A stretch of DNA of 64,000 nucleotides from assembly GCA_035315345.1 (NCBI GenBank), contig DATFYA010000045.1:30761-94760 (forward strand). The letters are read 5' to 3'. Source of the stretch: Candidatus Methylomirabilota bacterium (GTDB taxonomy: Bacteria; Methylomirabilota; Methylomirabilia; Rokubacteriales; CSP1-6). How positions within the stretch are numbered: the first letter of the stretch is position 1; each line of letters opens with the position of its first letter. This document shows positions 51,729-62,892 of this stretch, one piece after another. A program made the translations under genes and the position numbers. The notes beneath the pieces were generated by a model. The model did no database searches. It saw only the letters and a list, made by a program, of their open reading frames with translations, and was not told the origin of the DNA.

Positions 51729-54232
51729 AGAAGGATCGCTACGCGATCGTCGGGCAGTCGCTCCCCAAGATCGACGCGTGGGCCAAGGTGGTCGGCGAGA
51801 CCAAGTTCGCCGACGACCTGGTGATGTCGCGCATGGCCCACGGCAAGCTGCTCCGCAGCCCCCACCCGCACGCCCTGATCAAGCGCATCGACACCACGCG
51901 CGCCCGCGCGCTGCCCGGCGTCTACGCGGTGATCACCGGGCACGACCTGCCCCGCGTGAAGTTCGGCATCCTCCCGGTGTCGCAGGACGAGGAGGCGCTC
52001 TGCGTCGAAAAGGTCCGCATGGTCGGCGATGCGGTCGCCGCGGTGGCCGCGGTGGACGAGCAGACCGCGGAGCGCGCCACCGAGCTGATCGACGTGGAGT
52101 ACGAGCCGCTGCGCCCGCTGATGTCCATCGAGGACTCGCTGGCGCACCCGGAGGTGCGCATCCACGAGTACGGCGACCGCCCGAACGTGCACAAGGCGGT
52201 GGCGCTGCAGTTCGGCGACGTGGAGGCGGCCTTCGCGGCCGCGGACCTGGTGCGGGAAGACGTCTTCTTCTTCGAGGGCAACACGCACCTGCCGATGGAG
52301 CAGCACTCGGCGGTGGCGCAGTGGGGCGCCGACGGGAAGCTGGCGCTCTGGTCCTCCACCCAGACCCCGCACTACGTGCATCGCCTGCTCGCCAAGATCC
52401 TGGACGTGCCGCAGGCCCATATCCGGGTGATCGCGGCGCCGGTGGGGGGCGGCTTCGGCGGCAAGCTCGACCCGTTCGCCCACGAGATCGCCGCGTGCAA
52501 GCTCTCGCAGGTGACCGGGCGGCCGGTGAAGATCACGCTCACGCGCGAGGAAGTGTTCTACGTCCACCGGGGCCGGCACCCGGTGCTGATGTGGATCAAG
52601 ACCGGCTTCGCCCGCGACGGCGCGATCACCGGGATGCACTTCCGCTCCTGGCTCGACGGCGGCGCCTACGGCTCCTACGGGGTCGCCTCCACCTTCTATA
52701 CCGGCGCGCTGCAGACCGTGACCTACAAGATCCCGGTCTACAAGTTCGAGGGTGCGCGGGTGTTCACCAACAAGCCGCCGTGCGGACCCAAGCGCGGGCA
52801 CGGCACGCCGCAGCCGCGCTTCGCGATGGAGTGCCAGATCGACAAGGCGGCCGAGCAGCTCGGCCTGGATCCGGCCGACATGCGTCGCCGCAACCTGGCC
52901 GAGCCGTTCACGAAGACGGCCAACCACCTGACCGTGACCACCATCGGCCTCGGCGAGTGCATCGATCGCGTGGTCGAGGCCTCCGGATGGCGGCAGAAGC
53001 GCGGCCATCTGCCGGCCGGCAAGGGGATCGGCATCGCGTGCTCGTCGTATCTGACCGGGGCGGGCACCGCGATCTACTGGAACGACATGCCGCACTCCGG
53101 CGTGGTGGTGCGCGCCGATCGCAGCGGCCTGGTGGCGGTGCTCTGCGGGGCGACCGACATCGGGCAGGGCTCGGACTCGATCCTCGCGTACCTGGTGGCC
53201 GAGGTGCTCGGCATCGAGCCCAAGGACATCCGCGTGCATCCCGCCGACACGGACCTGACCCCGGTGGATCTCGGATCGTATTCCTCGCGCGTGACGCTCA
53301 TGGCCGGCAACGCGGCCATCCAGGCCGCCGAGCGTCTGCGCGAGAAGCTCTTCGCCGCGGTGGCGCGCAAGCTCGAGGTCACGCCGGACCGGCTGGCCGC
53401 GGGAGACCGCCGCGTGTTCGTGGAGGACGACAGCGAGCGCGGGGTGACCTTCGCCGAGGCGGTGGTGCTGGCCGAGAGCCTGTTCGGCGTGCTCGCGTTT
53501 CCCGGCTCGTACGCGCCGCCGAAGCGCGCGGGCAAGTACAAGGGCGGCGGCGTGGGCCCGTCGCCGTGCTACTCCTACTCCGCCTGCGTGGTCGAGGTGG
53601 ACGTGGACCGCGACACCGGCGAGGTGAAGCCCACCGAGGTCTGGATCGCTCACGACGTGGGCCGCGCGCTCAATCCGCTGCTGGTGGAAGGGCAGGTGGA
53701 GGGCTCCATCTACATGGGGCTGGGCGAGGTGCTGATGGAGGAGCAGGTCTTCCGCAAGGGGGTCCACAAGATTCCCTCGCTGCTCGAGTACAAGAGCCCG
53801 ACCACGCTGGAGACGCCGGAGATCCACACCATCCTCGTCGAGACCGACGATCCGGAGGGCCCGTTCGGGGCCAAGGAAGCAGGCCAGGGGCCGCTGCTGC
53901 CGGTGATCCCGGCGGTGGCGAACGCGGTTCACGACGCAGTCGGGGTGCGCATCGACGAGACGCCGATCACGCCGGAGAAGGTCACGAAGGCGATGGAGGC
54001 CGGGCGGCAGGGCAAGCTCGCGCGCGTCGGGCCGGAGCGGCTGCCCGTGTTCACATTCCCGGAGCCGAAGGCCGTGGAGTCGGCATTCGGGTTGCCGGCG
54101 GAGGGGATCGCGGTGCGACCGTTTGCGGATCCGCCTCGGGCGGAGACCACCCCTCACCCTGCCCTCTCCCCTGAGGGGAGAGGGGGGAAAGGCGAGGGGC
54201 CTGAGGGGAGAGGGGGAGGGGGCGGGGCATGA
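51725..54232 (+). CDS. hcrA: 4-hydroxybenzoyl-CoA reductase-type molybdenum subunit
   Basis: An 835-residue molybdopterin-binding subunit of the xanthine-dehydrogenase family. The pterin-site blocks VGGGFGGK, GPKRGHGTPQPRFAMEC and TDIGQGSDS are present, and a SYSSRVTLMAGNAA segment fits the HcrA branch. It lies between the [2Fe-2S] and FAD subunits in the usual trimer order (here C-A-B). The last ~28 residues are an odd Pro/Gly-rich extension encoded by a repeat palindrome (54162-54184). Assignment to 4-hydroxybenzoyl-CoA rather than another aromatic CoA ester rests on the FAD subunit and the neighbouring box genes. Confidence 0.85.
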   Translation: MKKDRYAIVGQSLPKIDAWAKVVGETKFADDLVMSRMAHGKLLRSPHPHALIKRIDTTRARALPGVYAVITGHDLPRVKFGILPVSQDEEALCVEKVRMVGDAVAAVAAVDEQTAERATELIDVEYEPLRPLMSIEDSLAHPEVRIHEYGDRPNVHKAVALQFGDVEAAFAAADLVREDVFFFEGNTHLPMEQHSAVAQWGADGKLALWSSTQTPHYVHRLLAKILDVPQAHIRVIAAPVGGGFGGKLDPFAHEIAACKLSQVTGRPVKITLTREEVFYVHRGRHPVLMWIKTGFARDGAITGMHFRSWLDGGAYGSYGVASTFYTGALQTVTYKIPVYKFEGARVFTNKPPCGPKRGHGTPQPRFAMECQIDKAAEQLGLDPADMRRRNLAEPFTKTANHLTVTTIGLGECIDRVVEASGWRQKRGHLPAGKGIGIACSSYLTGAGTAIYWNDMPHSGVVVRADRSGLVAVLCGATDIGQGSDSILAYLVAEVLGIEPKDIRVHPADTDLTPVDLGSYSSRVTLMAGNAAIQAAERLREKLFAAVARKLEVTPDRLAAGDRRVFVEDDSERGVTFAEAVVLAESLFGVLAFPGSYAPPKRAGKYKGGGVGPSPCYSYSACVVEVDVDRDTGEVKPTEVWIAHDVGRALNPLLVEGQVEGSIYMGLGEVLMEEQVFRKGVHKIPSLLEYKSPTTLETPEIHTILVETDDPEGPFGAKEAGQGPLLPVIPAVANAVHDAVGVRIDETPITPEKVTKAMEAGRQGKLARVGPERLPVFTFPEPKAVESAFGLPAEGIAVRPFADPPRAETTPHPALSPEGRGGKGEGPEGRGGGGGA
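54162..54216. repeat. REP-like palindrome inside the 3' end of hcrA
   Basis: Ten-bp arms CCCTCTCCCC (54162-54171) and GGGGAGAGGG (54175-54184) around TGA, followed by a direct repeat of the right half at 54201-54216. Such CCCTCTCCCC/GGGGAGAGGG elements are dispersed in many GC-rich genomes, normally between genes. Here it is read through as coding sequence and makes the low-complexity tail of the molybdenum subunit. Confidence 0.7.
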
Positions 54233-55230
54233 TGCGGTTGCCGCCGTTCACGTATCTCGCGCCCGTGTCGGTGGGTGATGCGGTGAAGCTCATGGCCGAT
54301 CACGGGCCGGGAGCCATGCTGGTCGCGGGCGGCACCGATCTGTACCCGAACATGAAGCGGCGGCAGTTCGAGCCGACGGTGCTGGTCGGCCTGCGCGGCA
54401 TCAGGGGGCTCGCCGGGGTACGCCGGCCGGGCGGGGGCGGGCTCGCCATCGGTGCGGGCACGACGCTCACCGCGGTGTCGCGCCACCCCGAGGTGCGCTC
54501 ACGATACGCGGCGCTGGCCACCGCGGCCGGCGCGGTGTCGACGCCGCAGCTGCGGAACATGGGCACGCTGGGCGGCAACGTCTGCGTGGACACCCGCTGC
54601 AACTACTACAACCAGTCCTACCAGTGGCGGAAGGCGGTCAACTTCTGCATGAAGAAGGACGGCGAGATCTGCCTGGTCGCGCCGGGCAGCCCGCGCTGCT
54701 GGGCGGTGTCCTCCTCGGACACCGCGCCGGTGCTCTGGAGCCTGGGCGCGAGCGTGCGCATCGCGGGGCTCGCGGGGGAGCGCACCATCCCGCTCTCCGC
54801 GCTCTACCAGGACGACGGCATCCAGTACCTGACCAAGCAGCCCGGCGAGATCGTCACCGAGATCGTGCTGCCGGCGGCCGACGGCGTCCGCTCGGTCTAT
54901 CTCAAGCTGCGGCGCCGCGGGTCGTTCGATTTCCCGGTGCTGGGTGTCGCGGCGGCGCTCTCCATGGACGGCGACCGCGTGCGCGAGGCGCGGATCGTGC
55001 TGGGCGCGGTCGCCTCGCTACCCCGCGAGGCGCCCGAGGCCGCGCGAATCCTGGTCGGCGAGCGACTGACCGATGCGGTGATCGAGCGCGCGGCGGATGC
55101 CGCCTACCGCCCGGCCAAGCCGCTGGACAACACGGACCTCACGCATCCCTACCGCAAGAAGATGACGCGAGTCTACGTGACGCGCGCGCTGCGACGGCTC
55201 GCCGGGTTGCCGGAGGCCGCCTCGGCATGA
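54229..55230 (+). CDS. hcrB: 4-hydroxybenzoyl-CoA reductase-type FAD/[4Fe-4S] subunit
   Basis: A 333-residue FAD subunit. Beyond the normal FAD-binding blocks (LVAGGTDLYPNMK; RNMGTLGGN) it has the cysteine-rich insertion that marks HcrB: C124, C140, C148 and C157, with the spacing of the [4Fe-4S] ligands of the Thauera enzyme as I recall them (122, 138, 146, 155). That extra cluster distinguishes 4-hydroxybenzoyl-CoA reductase from ordinary xanthine dehydrogenases and is the best evidence for the operon's substrate. It overlaps hcrA and the next gene by 4 nt each. Confidence 0.9.
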   Translation: MMRLPPFTYLAPVSVGDAVKLMADHGPGAMLVAGGTDLYPNMKRRQFEPTVLVGLRGIRGLAGVRRPGGGGLAIGAGTTLTAVSRHPEVRSRYAALATAAGAVSTPQLRNMGTLGGNVCVDTRCNYYNQSYQWRKAVNFCMKKDGEICLVAPGSPRCWAVSSSDTAPVLWSLGASVRIAGLAGERTIPLSALYQDDGIQYLTKQPGEIVTEIVLPAADGVRSVYLKLRRRGSFDFPVLGVAAALSMDGDRVREARIVLGAVASLPREAPEAARILVGERLTDAVIERAADAAYRPAKPLDNTDLTHPYRKKMTRVYVTRALRRLAGLPEAASA

Positions 55231-55775
55231 CCGCGCTCGGCCAGCGCATCAAGGCGTTCCGCGCCGAGCGCGGGCTGCAGCAGCGTCAGCTCGCGGAGAA
55301 GGCCGGCCTCACCCCGAGCATGCTCTCGCAGATCGAGTCGGGCCGGCTCACCCCGTCGCTACCCACGCTGGGCAAGCTGGCCGGCGCGCTCGGCGTGCCG
55401 ATCGCCGCGCTGTTCGAGCCGGCGCCGACCGGGCGCCTGCACGTGACTCGCAAGGTCGACTATCCGGTCGTCTCGTTCGACGGCTCGTCGGAGCGATGGC
55501 ACGTATTGGGAGCGGGACTCTTCCAGGGTAAGATCCGGGCGGTGATGTCGACCCTCGGGCCTCGATCGCGGGGCGTGAAGACCGACAAGGTGGTCATCGA
55601 GCCGGGGCAGATGAAGCTCTTCTACGTCATCGAGGGCAAGGTGGCCCTCCACTACAACGGCGATCGCCATGTGCTGGACGCGGGCGACAGCGCGTACCTC
55701 GACGGGGGCACCGCGCACGGCTGGGAGAACCTGGGCGCCCGGACCGCGAAGGCCCTCTGGGTGATCCTCGGATAG
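55227..55775 (+). CDS. XRE-cupin transcriptional regulator
   Basis: A 182-residue regulator: XRE-type HTH at residues 1-65 (FRAERGLQQRQLAEKAGLTP, then MLSQIESGRLTPSLPTLGKL) and a cupin domain (~105-182: VIEPGQMKLFYVIEGKVALHYN, then DSAYLDGGTAHGWEN). The cupin would bind the inducer. Its position inside the operon, with 4-nt overlap to hcrB, points to local control of aromatic degradation. In other bacteria the box/bzd genes use an XRE-type regulator fused to a shikimate-kinase-like domain (BoxR/BzdR); here a cupin takes that place. Confidence 0.88.
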   Translation: MTALGQRIKAFRAERGLQQRQLAEKAGLTPSMLSQIESGRLTPSLPTLGKLAGALGVPIAALFEPAPTGRLHVTRKVDYPVVSFDGSSERWHVLGAGLFQGKIRAVMSTLGPRSRGVKTDKVVIEPGQMKLFYVIEGKVALHYNGDRHVLDAGDSAYLDGGTAHGWENLGARTAKALWVILG

Positions 55776-55793
55776 CGGCGGAGAGAACGGATC

Positions 55794-57463
<1,670 letters not shown>

Positions 57464-57464
<1 letters not shown>

Positions 57465-58882
57465 TGCCGTCGATCGACTACATCGAGCGGATCCCCAACA
57501 ACGTCAACCTGGCCGAGAACCGGCGGCTGCTGCGCGCGCTCGAGGACTGGCAGCCGAAGTTCCTCGAGTGGTGGCGGGACATGGGGCCGGACGGCTTCCA
57601 GGCCAAGGACGTCTACCTGCGCACCGCGGTCAGCGTGGACGCGCGCGGCTGGGCCCAGTTCGACTACACGCGGATGCCCGAGTATCGCTGGGGCATCTTC
57701 CTGGCCGAGCCGGAGCCGGGCCGCCAGATCAACTTCGGCGATCATCTGGGCCAGCCCGCCTGGCAGGAGGTTCCCGGCGAGTACCGGGGGACTCTCCGCC
57801 GGCTGATCGTGACCCAGGGAGACACCGAGCCCGCGTCGGTCGAGCAGCAGCGGCACCTGGGACGGACGTGCCCGTCGCTCTACGACCTGCGCAACCTCTT
57901 CCAGGTGAACGTGGAGGAGGGCCGCCACCTCTGGGCGATGGTCTACCTGCTCGACGCCCACTTCGGCCGCGACGGCCGCGAGGAATCCGAGGCGCTGCTC
58001 CAGCGGCGCTCCGGCGACCACGACAAGCCGCGGATCCTCGGCGCGTTCAACGAGCGCACGCCGGACTGGCTGTCGTTCTTCATGTTCTGCTTCTTCACCG
58101 ACCGCGACGGCAAGTACCAGCTCGCGAGCCTCGCGGAGAGCGGCTTCGATCCGCTCTCGCGCACCTGCCGCTTCATGCTCACCGAGGAGGCCCACCACAT
58201 GTTCGTGGGGGAGAGCGGGGTGGGGCGCATCGTGCAGCGGGCGTGCGAGATCATGCGCGAGCACAAGACCGACGACGTGCGGCGCCACGGCGGGGTGGAC
58301 CTGCCGACGATCCAGAAGTACATCAACTTCCACTGCTCGGTCTCGCTCGACCTGTTCGGCTCCGAGGTGTCCACCAACGCGGCCAACTTCTACACCATGG
58401 GGCTCAAGGGCCGCTTCGAGGAGACCAAGAAGAAGGACGATCACCGGCTCAAGGACGGCACCTACGGGGTGGCGACCCTGGCCGGGGAGAAGATCGTCGC
58501 CCGGGAGGAGGCCGCGCTGGTCTCGCTCAACGAGCGGCTGCGCGACGACTACATCGCGGATTGCCAGCGCGGGGTGAACCGCTGGAACGACATCATCAAG
58601 AGCTACGGCATCGACTTCACCCTCACGCTGCCCCACCGCGGCTTCCGCCGCGCCATCGGCGCCTTCGCCGAGGTGAAGGTCTCGCCGGACGGGCGCGTGA
58701 TCAGCGAGGCGGAGTGGGACGCCCGGCACCGGGACTGGCTACCCACCGACGAGGACCAGGCCTATGTGACCAGCCTGATGCAGCCGGTCACCGAGCCGGG
58801 CAAGATGGCCGGCTGGATCGCCCCGCCTGCGCGGGGCATCAACAGCCAGGCGCCCGACTTCGAGTACGTGCGGCTGGGCTGA
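57464..58882 (+). CDS. boxB: Benzoyl-CoA 2,3-epoxidase subunit BoxB
   Basis: A 472-residue diiron protein. Ligand-rich segments NVEEGRHLWAMVYLL and TEEAHHMFVGESGVG supply the Glu/His ligands expected of BoxB. By family knowledge BoxB, with the reductase BoxA and oxygen, forms 2,3-epoxybenzoyl-CoA. No boxA gene is present in the window, so the reductase must be encoded elsewhere or replaced. ATG 57464 overlaps the boxC stop. Confidence 0.93.
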
Positions 58883-58899
58883 GCCCGGGAGAGCGCGGC

Positions 58900-59397
58900 G
58901 TGAAGCCGGTCACCTCGAAGACGCTGGGGCCGACGTTCGGGATGTACTCGCACGGCATGGTCGCCGCCGGCGGCGCGATCGTGGTGGTGGCGGGGCAGGT
59001 GGCGGCGGACCGGGCCGGCAAGCTGGTCGGGCCCGGGGACGCGGTGGCGCAGACGAAGCAGGCGTTCGAGAACGTGCGCGCGGTGCTCGAGGCCGCGGGC
59101 TCGAGCATGCGCGAGATCGTCCGCTTTCAGACCTTCCTGACCCACGCCGCCGACATCGACGCCTTCATGAAGGCGCGCCAGGAGGTCTTCCCGCGCTACT
59201 TCCCGGACGGCGTCTATCCGCCCAACACCATCCTGGTGGTCTCCCGCCTGGTGCTGCCCGAGCTGCTGGTGGAGATCGAGGCGATGGCGGTGAAGCCGGC
59301 GACCACCAACGGCGGCCCGCCCGCCGCGGCAGCGGGCGCGAAGCGCCGCCGGGCGCGGGCGACCGGGCGGCGCGCGACCTCGCGGAGGCGGCGATGA
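58900..59397 (+). CDS. RidA/YjgF-family protein
   Basis: A 165-residue protein starting at GTG 58900. The RidA fold is recognisable: YSHGMVAAGGAIVVVAGQVAAD, QAFENVRAVLEAAGSSMREI and a VVSRLVLPELLVEIEAMAV end, followed by a ~30-residue Arg/Ala-rich tail. RidA proteins hydrolyse reactive enamines or act in catabolic pathways. Its place between boxB and the ligase suggests a role in aromatic degradation. The Arg of the canonical RidA active site is not obvious, so the activity is uncertain. Confidence 0.82.
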   Translation: MKPVTSKTLGPTFGMYSHGMVAAGGAIVVVAGQVAADRAGKLVGPGDAVAQTKQAFENVRAVLEAAGSSMREIVRFQTFLTHAADIDAFMKARQEVFPRYFPDGVYPPNTILVVSRLVLPELLVEIEAMAVKPATTNGGPPAAAAGAKRRRARATGRRATSRRRR

Positions 59398-60935
59398 TGC
59401 AGGTGCCGGCGCGATTCAACGCCACGACGTTCTTCGTGGACCGCCACCTCGCCGAGGGCCGGGGCGACCGGATCGCCTTCCACCACGACGGCGGATCGCT
59501 GACCTACGCGCAGCTCGCCGATCTGGTGAACCGCACCGGCAACGCCCTGCTCGACCTGGGGGTGCGACCGGAGCAGCGCGTGCTCTGCCTGCTGCTGGAC
59601 TCTCCCGAGTTCCTGGCCACGTTCTGGGGTGCCATCAAGATCGGCGCGGTGCCGATCCCCGTGAACACGATGATGCGCGGGGACGACTATCTCTACTTTC
59701 TGGAAGACAGCCGCGCGCCGGTGGCGGTGGTCTCGGAGCCGCTGCTGGCCGAGGCCGGACCGATCCTGGCCCAGGCGCGCTTTCTCGAGCACGTGATCGT
59801 GGTGGGCCGCGCGTCGGGATCGCAGATCGGCTTCGAGCCCTGGGTGGCGAAGGCCTCCTCCCGGCTTCACGCGTTCGACTCCTCGAAGGACGATCCGGCG
59901 CTCTGGCTGTACTCCTCGGGCTCGACCGGGAGACCGAAGGGCGCGGTGCACCTGCAGCACGACATGGTGGTGTGCTCCGACACCTACGCGCTGCAGGTCC
60001 TGGGCATGACCGAAGCCGACCGCACCGTCTCGGCCGCGAAGCTCTTCTTCGCCTACGGGCTCGGCAACAACATGTACTTTCCGATGCGCGTGGGCGGCCA
60101 GGGCGTGCTCTATCCGCATCGGCCGACGCCGGACGCGATGTTCGAGCTGATCCAGCGGCACCGGCCCACACTGTTCTTCGGCGTGCCCACCCTCTACGCG
60201 GCGATGCTGCAGGTGAAGGAGGCCGAGAAGCGCTACGACCTCTCGTGCCTGCGCCTCTGCATCTCGGCGGGCGAGGCGCTGCCGGAAGAGCTGTACCGGC
60301 GCTGGCAGGAGCGCTTCGGGGTGGAGATCCTGGACGGCATCGGCACCACCGAGATCCTGCACATCTTCCTCTCGAACCGGCCGGGCCGCGCGCGTCCGGG
60401 ATCCACCGGTCAGGTGGTGCCGGGCTACGAGGCGATGGTGGTGGACGACGACGGCCGCCCGATGCCCGCCGGCGAGATCGGCAATCTGCGGGTCAAGGGC
60501 GACTCGACGATGGCCTACTACTGGAACCAGCACGAGAAGACGAAGGACGCGCTGGTGGGCCACTGGATCCAGACCGGCGACAAGTACTACCAGGACGCCG
60601 ACGGGTACTTCTGGTACTGCGGGCGCGGCGACGACATGCTCAAGGTCGGTGGCATCTGGGTCTCGCCGGTCGAGGTGGAGAACACGCTCATCGCGCATCC
60701 CGCGGTCCTCGAGACCGCGGTGGTCGGCCACGCCGACACCGACGAGCTGATCAAGCCGAAGGCCTTCGTGGTGCTGAAGGACGGCCACTCCGCCTCCCCC
60801 GCGCTCGAGGTCGATCTCAAGACCTTCGTGAAGGACAAGATCGCGCCCTACAAGTACCCCCGCTGGATCGAGTTCGTCACCGAGCTGCCCAAGACCGCGA
60901 CGGGCAAGATCCAGCGCTTCAAGCTCCGGCAGTGA
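59394..60935 (+). CDS. bclA: Benzoate-CoA ligase
   Basis: A 513-residue adenylate-forming ligase of benzoate-CoA ligase length. AMP-binding motif YSSGSTGRPKG (~180), IGTTEILHIFLSN, and the C-terminal catalytic lysine in PKTATGKIQRFKL are all present. It matches BclA/BadA-type proteins and would activate benzoate (or 4-hydroxybenzoate) with CoA and ATP, giving the substrate for the Hcr and Box enzymes. Start ATG 59394 overlaps the RidA stop by 4 nt. Confidence 0.9.
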   Translation: MMQVPARFNATTFFVDRHLAEGRGDRIAFHHDGGSLTYAQLADLVNRTGNALLDLGVRPEQRVLCLLLDSPEFLATFWGAIKIGAVPIPVNTMMRGDDYLYFLEDSRAPVAVVSEPLLAEAGPILAQARFLEHVIVVGRASGSQIGFEPWVAKASSRLHAFDSSKDDPALWLYSSGSTGRPKGAVHLQHDMVVCSDTYALQVLGMTEADRTVSAAKLFFAYGLGNNMYFPMRVGGQGVLYPHRPTPDAMFELIQRHRPTLFFGVPTLYAAMLQVKEAEKRYDLSCLRLCISAGEALPEELYRRWQERFGVEILDGIGTTEILHIFLSNRPGRARPGSTGQVVPGYEAMVVDDDGRPMPAGEIGNLRVKGDSTMAYYWNQHEKTKDALVGHWIQTGDKYYQDADGYFWYCGRGDDMLKVGGIWVSPVEVENTLIAHPAVLETAVVGHADTDELIKPKAFVVLKDGHSASPALEVDLKTFVKDKIAPYKYPRWIEFVTELPKTATGKIQRFKLRQ

Positions 60936-62230
60936 CGGCCCCCCGCGAGCCGGGCGCCGACCGGCTCGAGACGCTCGACCCGGAGGCCCTCCGGCGCCAT
61001 CAGTGGGCGCGGCTCTCCGCCCTCGCCGAGGCCATCGTGCCCGCCAACGCCTTCGTCACCACCCGGTGGAAGCGCGCCGGTCTCGCCGACGCGCGGGACC
61101 TCCGGAGCTGGGACGACTTCCATCGGCTCCCGCTCACCCGCAAGAGCGAGCTGATGGAGGACCAGGCGGCGCATCCGCCCTTCGGCACCAATCTCAGCTA
61201 TCCGCTGGACCGGTACGTGCGCGTGCACCAGACCTCCGGAACCACCGGCACCCCGCTGCGCTGGCTGGACACCCAGGCGTCCTGGGACTGGTGGGCGCGG
61301 TGCTGGATCTCGGTGCTGCGGGGCGCGGGCCTCGGGCCGGGCGACCGCGTGTTCTTTCCGTTCTCCTTCGGGCTCTTCGTCGGCTTCTGGGCCGGCTTCG
61401 AGGGCGCGCGCATGCTGGGGGCGATGGCCATTCCGGGGGGCGGGCAGGATTCCGCGCAGCGGCTGGCCACCATGGAAGCGCTCGGCGCGACCGCGGTCTG
61501 CTGCACGCCGTCCTACGCGCTGCACCTGGCCGAGGTGGCGCGCGGGCGCGGCGTCGCGCTGGATCGCCTCGGCATCCGCGCGACGGTGCACGCGGGCGAG
61601 CCGGGCGCCGGCATCCCCGCGGTGCGGGCCCGGCTGGAGGCCTGCTGGGGCGCGCGCGCGTACGACCACGCGGGGATGACCGAGATGGGCGCCTACGGCT
61701 TCGAGTGCGCGGCCCAGTGCGGCCTGCACGTCAACGAGGGCGAGTTCATCGCGGAGGTCGTCGATCCGACCACCGGCCGTCCGGCCGACGACGGCGAGCT
61801 GATCCTGACCAACCTGGGCCGGCTGGGCTCGCCGTTGCTTCGCTACCGCACCGGGGACCGGGTGCGGGTGGCCCGGCAGCCGTGCGGCTGCGGCCGCCGC
61901 TTCCTGCGCCTCGAGGGCGGCATCCTGGGGCGCATCGACGACATGCTGATCGTCCGCGGCGTCAACGTATTCCCCTCCGCGCTCGAGGGCATCGTGCGCC
62001 GATTCCCCACCGTCGACGAGTTCCTCATCGAGGTCTACCGTCGCGGGCAGCTCGACGAGGTGCGCCTGCTGCTCGAGATCAGCGGCCAGCCGGCCGCGGT
62101 GGTCGCGGCGGTGCAGGAGGCCGTGCGCGTGGATCTGGGGATCCGCGTCGAGGCGGTGCCGGTCCCCGGGCGGAGCCTGCCGCGGTACGAGCTGAAGGCC
62201 CGGCGCCTGGTGCGCCGCACCAGCGCATAG
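60932..62230 (+). CDS. PaaK-like aryl-CoA ligase
   Basis: A 432-residue adenylate-forming enzyme of the phenylacetate-CoA ligase family, starting at GTG 60932 (GTGA overlap). Motifs: VHQTSGTTGTPLRW, DHAGMTEMG and RYRTGDRVRV, with a zinc-type cysteine pair CGCGRRF and a C-terminal DDMLIVRGVNVFPSALEGI block. It differs from bclA and probably activates another aromatic acid such as 4-hydroxybenzoate or phenylacetate. Last gene of the operon. Confidence 0.85.
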   Translation: MTAPREPGADRLETLDPEALRRHQWARLSALAEAIVPANAFVTTRWKRAGLADARDLRSWDDFHRLPLTRKSELMEDQAAHPPFGTNLSYPLDRYVRVHQTSGTTGTPLRWLDTQASWDWWARCWISVLRGAGLGPGDRVFFPFSFGLFVGFWAGFEGARMLGAMAIPGGGQDSAQRLATMEALGATAVCCTPSYALHLAEVARGRGVALDRLGIRATVHAGEPGAGIPAVRARLEACWGARAYDHAGMTEMGAYGFECAAQCGLHVNEGEFIAEVVDPTTGRPADDGELILTNLGRLGSPLLRYRTGDRVRVARQPCGCGRRFLRLEGGILGRIDDMLIVRGVNVFPSALEGIVRRFPTVDEFLIEVYRRGQLDEVRLLLEISGQPAAVVAAVQEAVRVDLGIRVEAVPVPGRSLPRYELKARRLVRRTSA

Positions 62231-62304
62231 CTCCCACTGGTCCTACGCGCGAGACCGGCCGCCCGGATGGGTTGACCCGGCCGCGCTCCCGCTGGTAGTG
62301 ATGG

Positions 62305-62892
62305 GTGGTCATGCCGCCTGCAGTAGCCGGGTCGGAGACCTTTCCCGCGCTCATCGCCCGCATCGCCACCGGCGATCGCGACGCGTTCAGCCGCTTCTAC
62401 GACCTGGCCGCCCCGTTGGCCTTCGGACTCATCCGCCGGGTGCTCCGCGACCCCGAGGCCGCCGCGGAGGTGTTGCAGGAAGTGTTCTGGCAGGTGTGGA
62501 AGGAGGCGCCGCAGTACGACCCGAAGCGAGGCAGCCCGGAAGCCTGGCTCGTCATGCGGGCGAAGACCCGGGCAATCGATCGGCTGCGGTCCATGCGTAG
62601 AAGGGACAGGACCTTCGTGGGGCCGGTGGACGAGGCGGTGACCCGCGCAGAGGACGCCCCCGGTGAGAATCCGGCCGCGCGGGCCGAGGACCGCGGCCTC
62701 GTGCAGACCGCGCTCGCCCAGCTCCCGGAGCCGCAGCGGCGGGTCATCGAGATGGCGTTCTTCGACGGGCTGACGCAATCGGAGATCGCGACGAAGCTGG
62801 GCGAGCCGCTCGGCACCGTGAAGACGCGCGCTCGGCTCGGGCTGGAGCGGCTGCGCGGCGCGCTCGGGGAAGGGAGGATGTCGGCGACATGA
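62305..62892 (+). CDS. ECF-type RNA polymerase sigma factor (SigK-like)
   Basis: A 195-residue sigma factor; the start is GTG 62305 or ATG 62311. Region 2 (FSRFYDLAAPLAFGLIRRVL, EVFWQVWKEAP, RAIDRLRSMRRRDR) and region 4 (LPEPQRRVIEMAFFDGLTQS, GTVKTRARLGLERLR) are clear. It overlaps the anti-sigma gene by 4 nt, which fits the SigK/RskA pair. It may direct expression of the lipoprotein at 63773 and genes beyond the window. Confidence 0.9.
   Translation: MVMPPAVAGSETFPALIARIATGDRDAFSRFYDLAAPLAFGLIRRVLRDPEAAAEVLQEVFWQVWKEAPQYDPKRGSPEAWLVMRAKTRAIDRLRSMRRRDRTFVGPVDEAVTRAEDAPGENPAARAEDRGLVQTALAQLPEPQRRVIEMAFFDGLTQSEIATKLGEPLGTVKTRARLGLERLRGALGEGRMSAT

Noticed and set aside
51500..54157. A very long minus-strand open frame (885 residues) opposite hcrA
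   Set aside because: Its translation is Arg/His/Gly/Leu-rich without family motifs and it mirrors the codon pattern of hcrA; antisense frames stay open in such GC-rich DNA.
62230..62250. A CCCACTGGTCCTAC stretch resembling the operator
   Set aside because: Only the right half-site is present; the left half (GGAC at the correct spacing) is missing.
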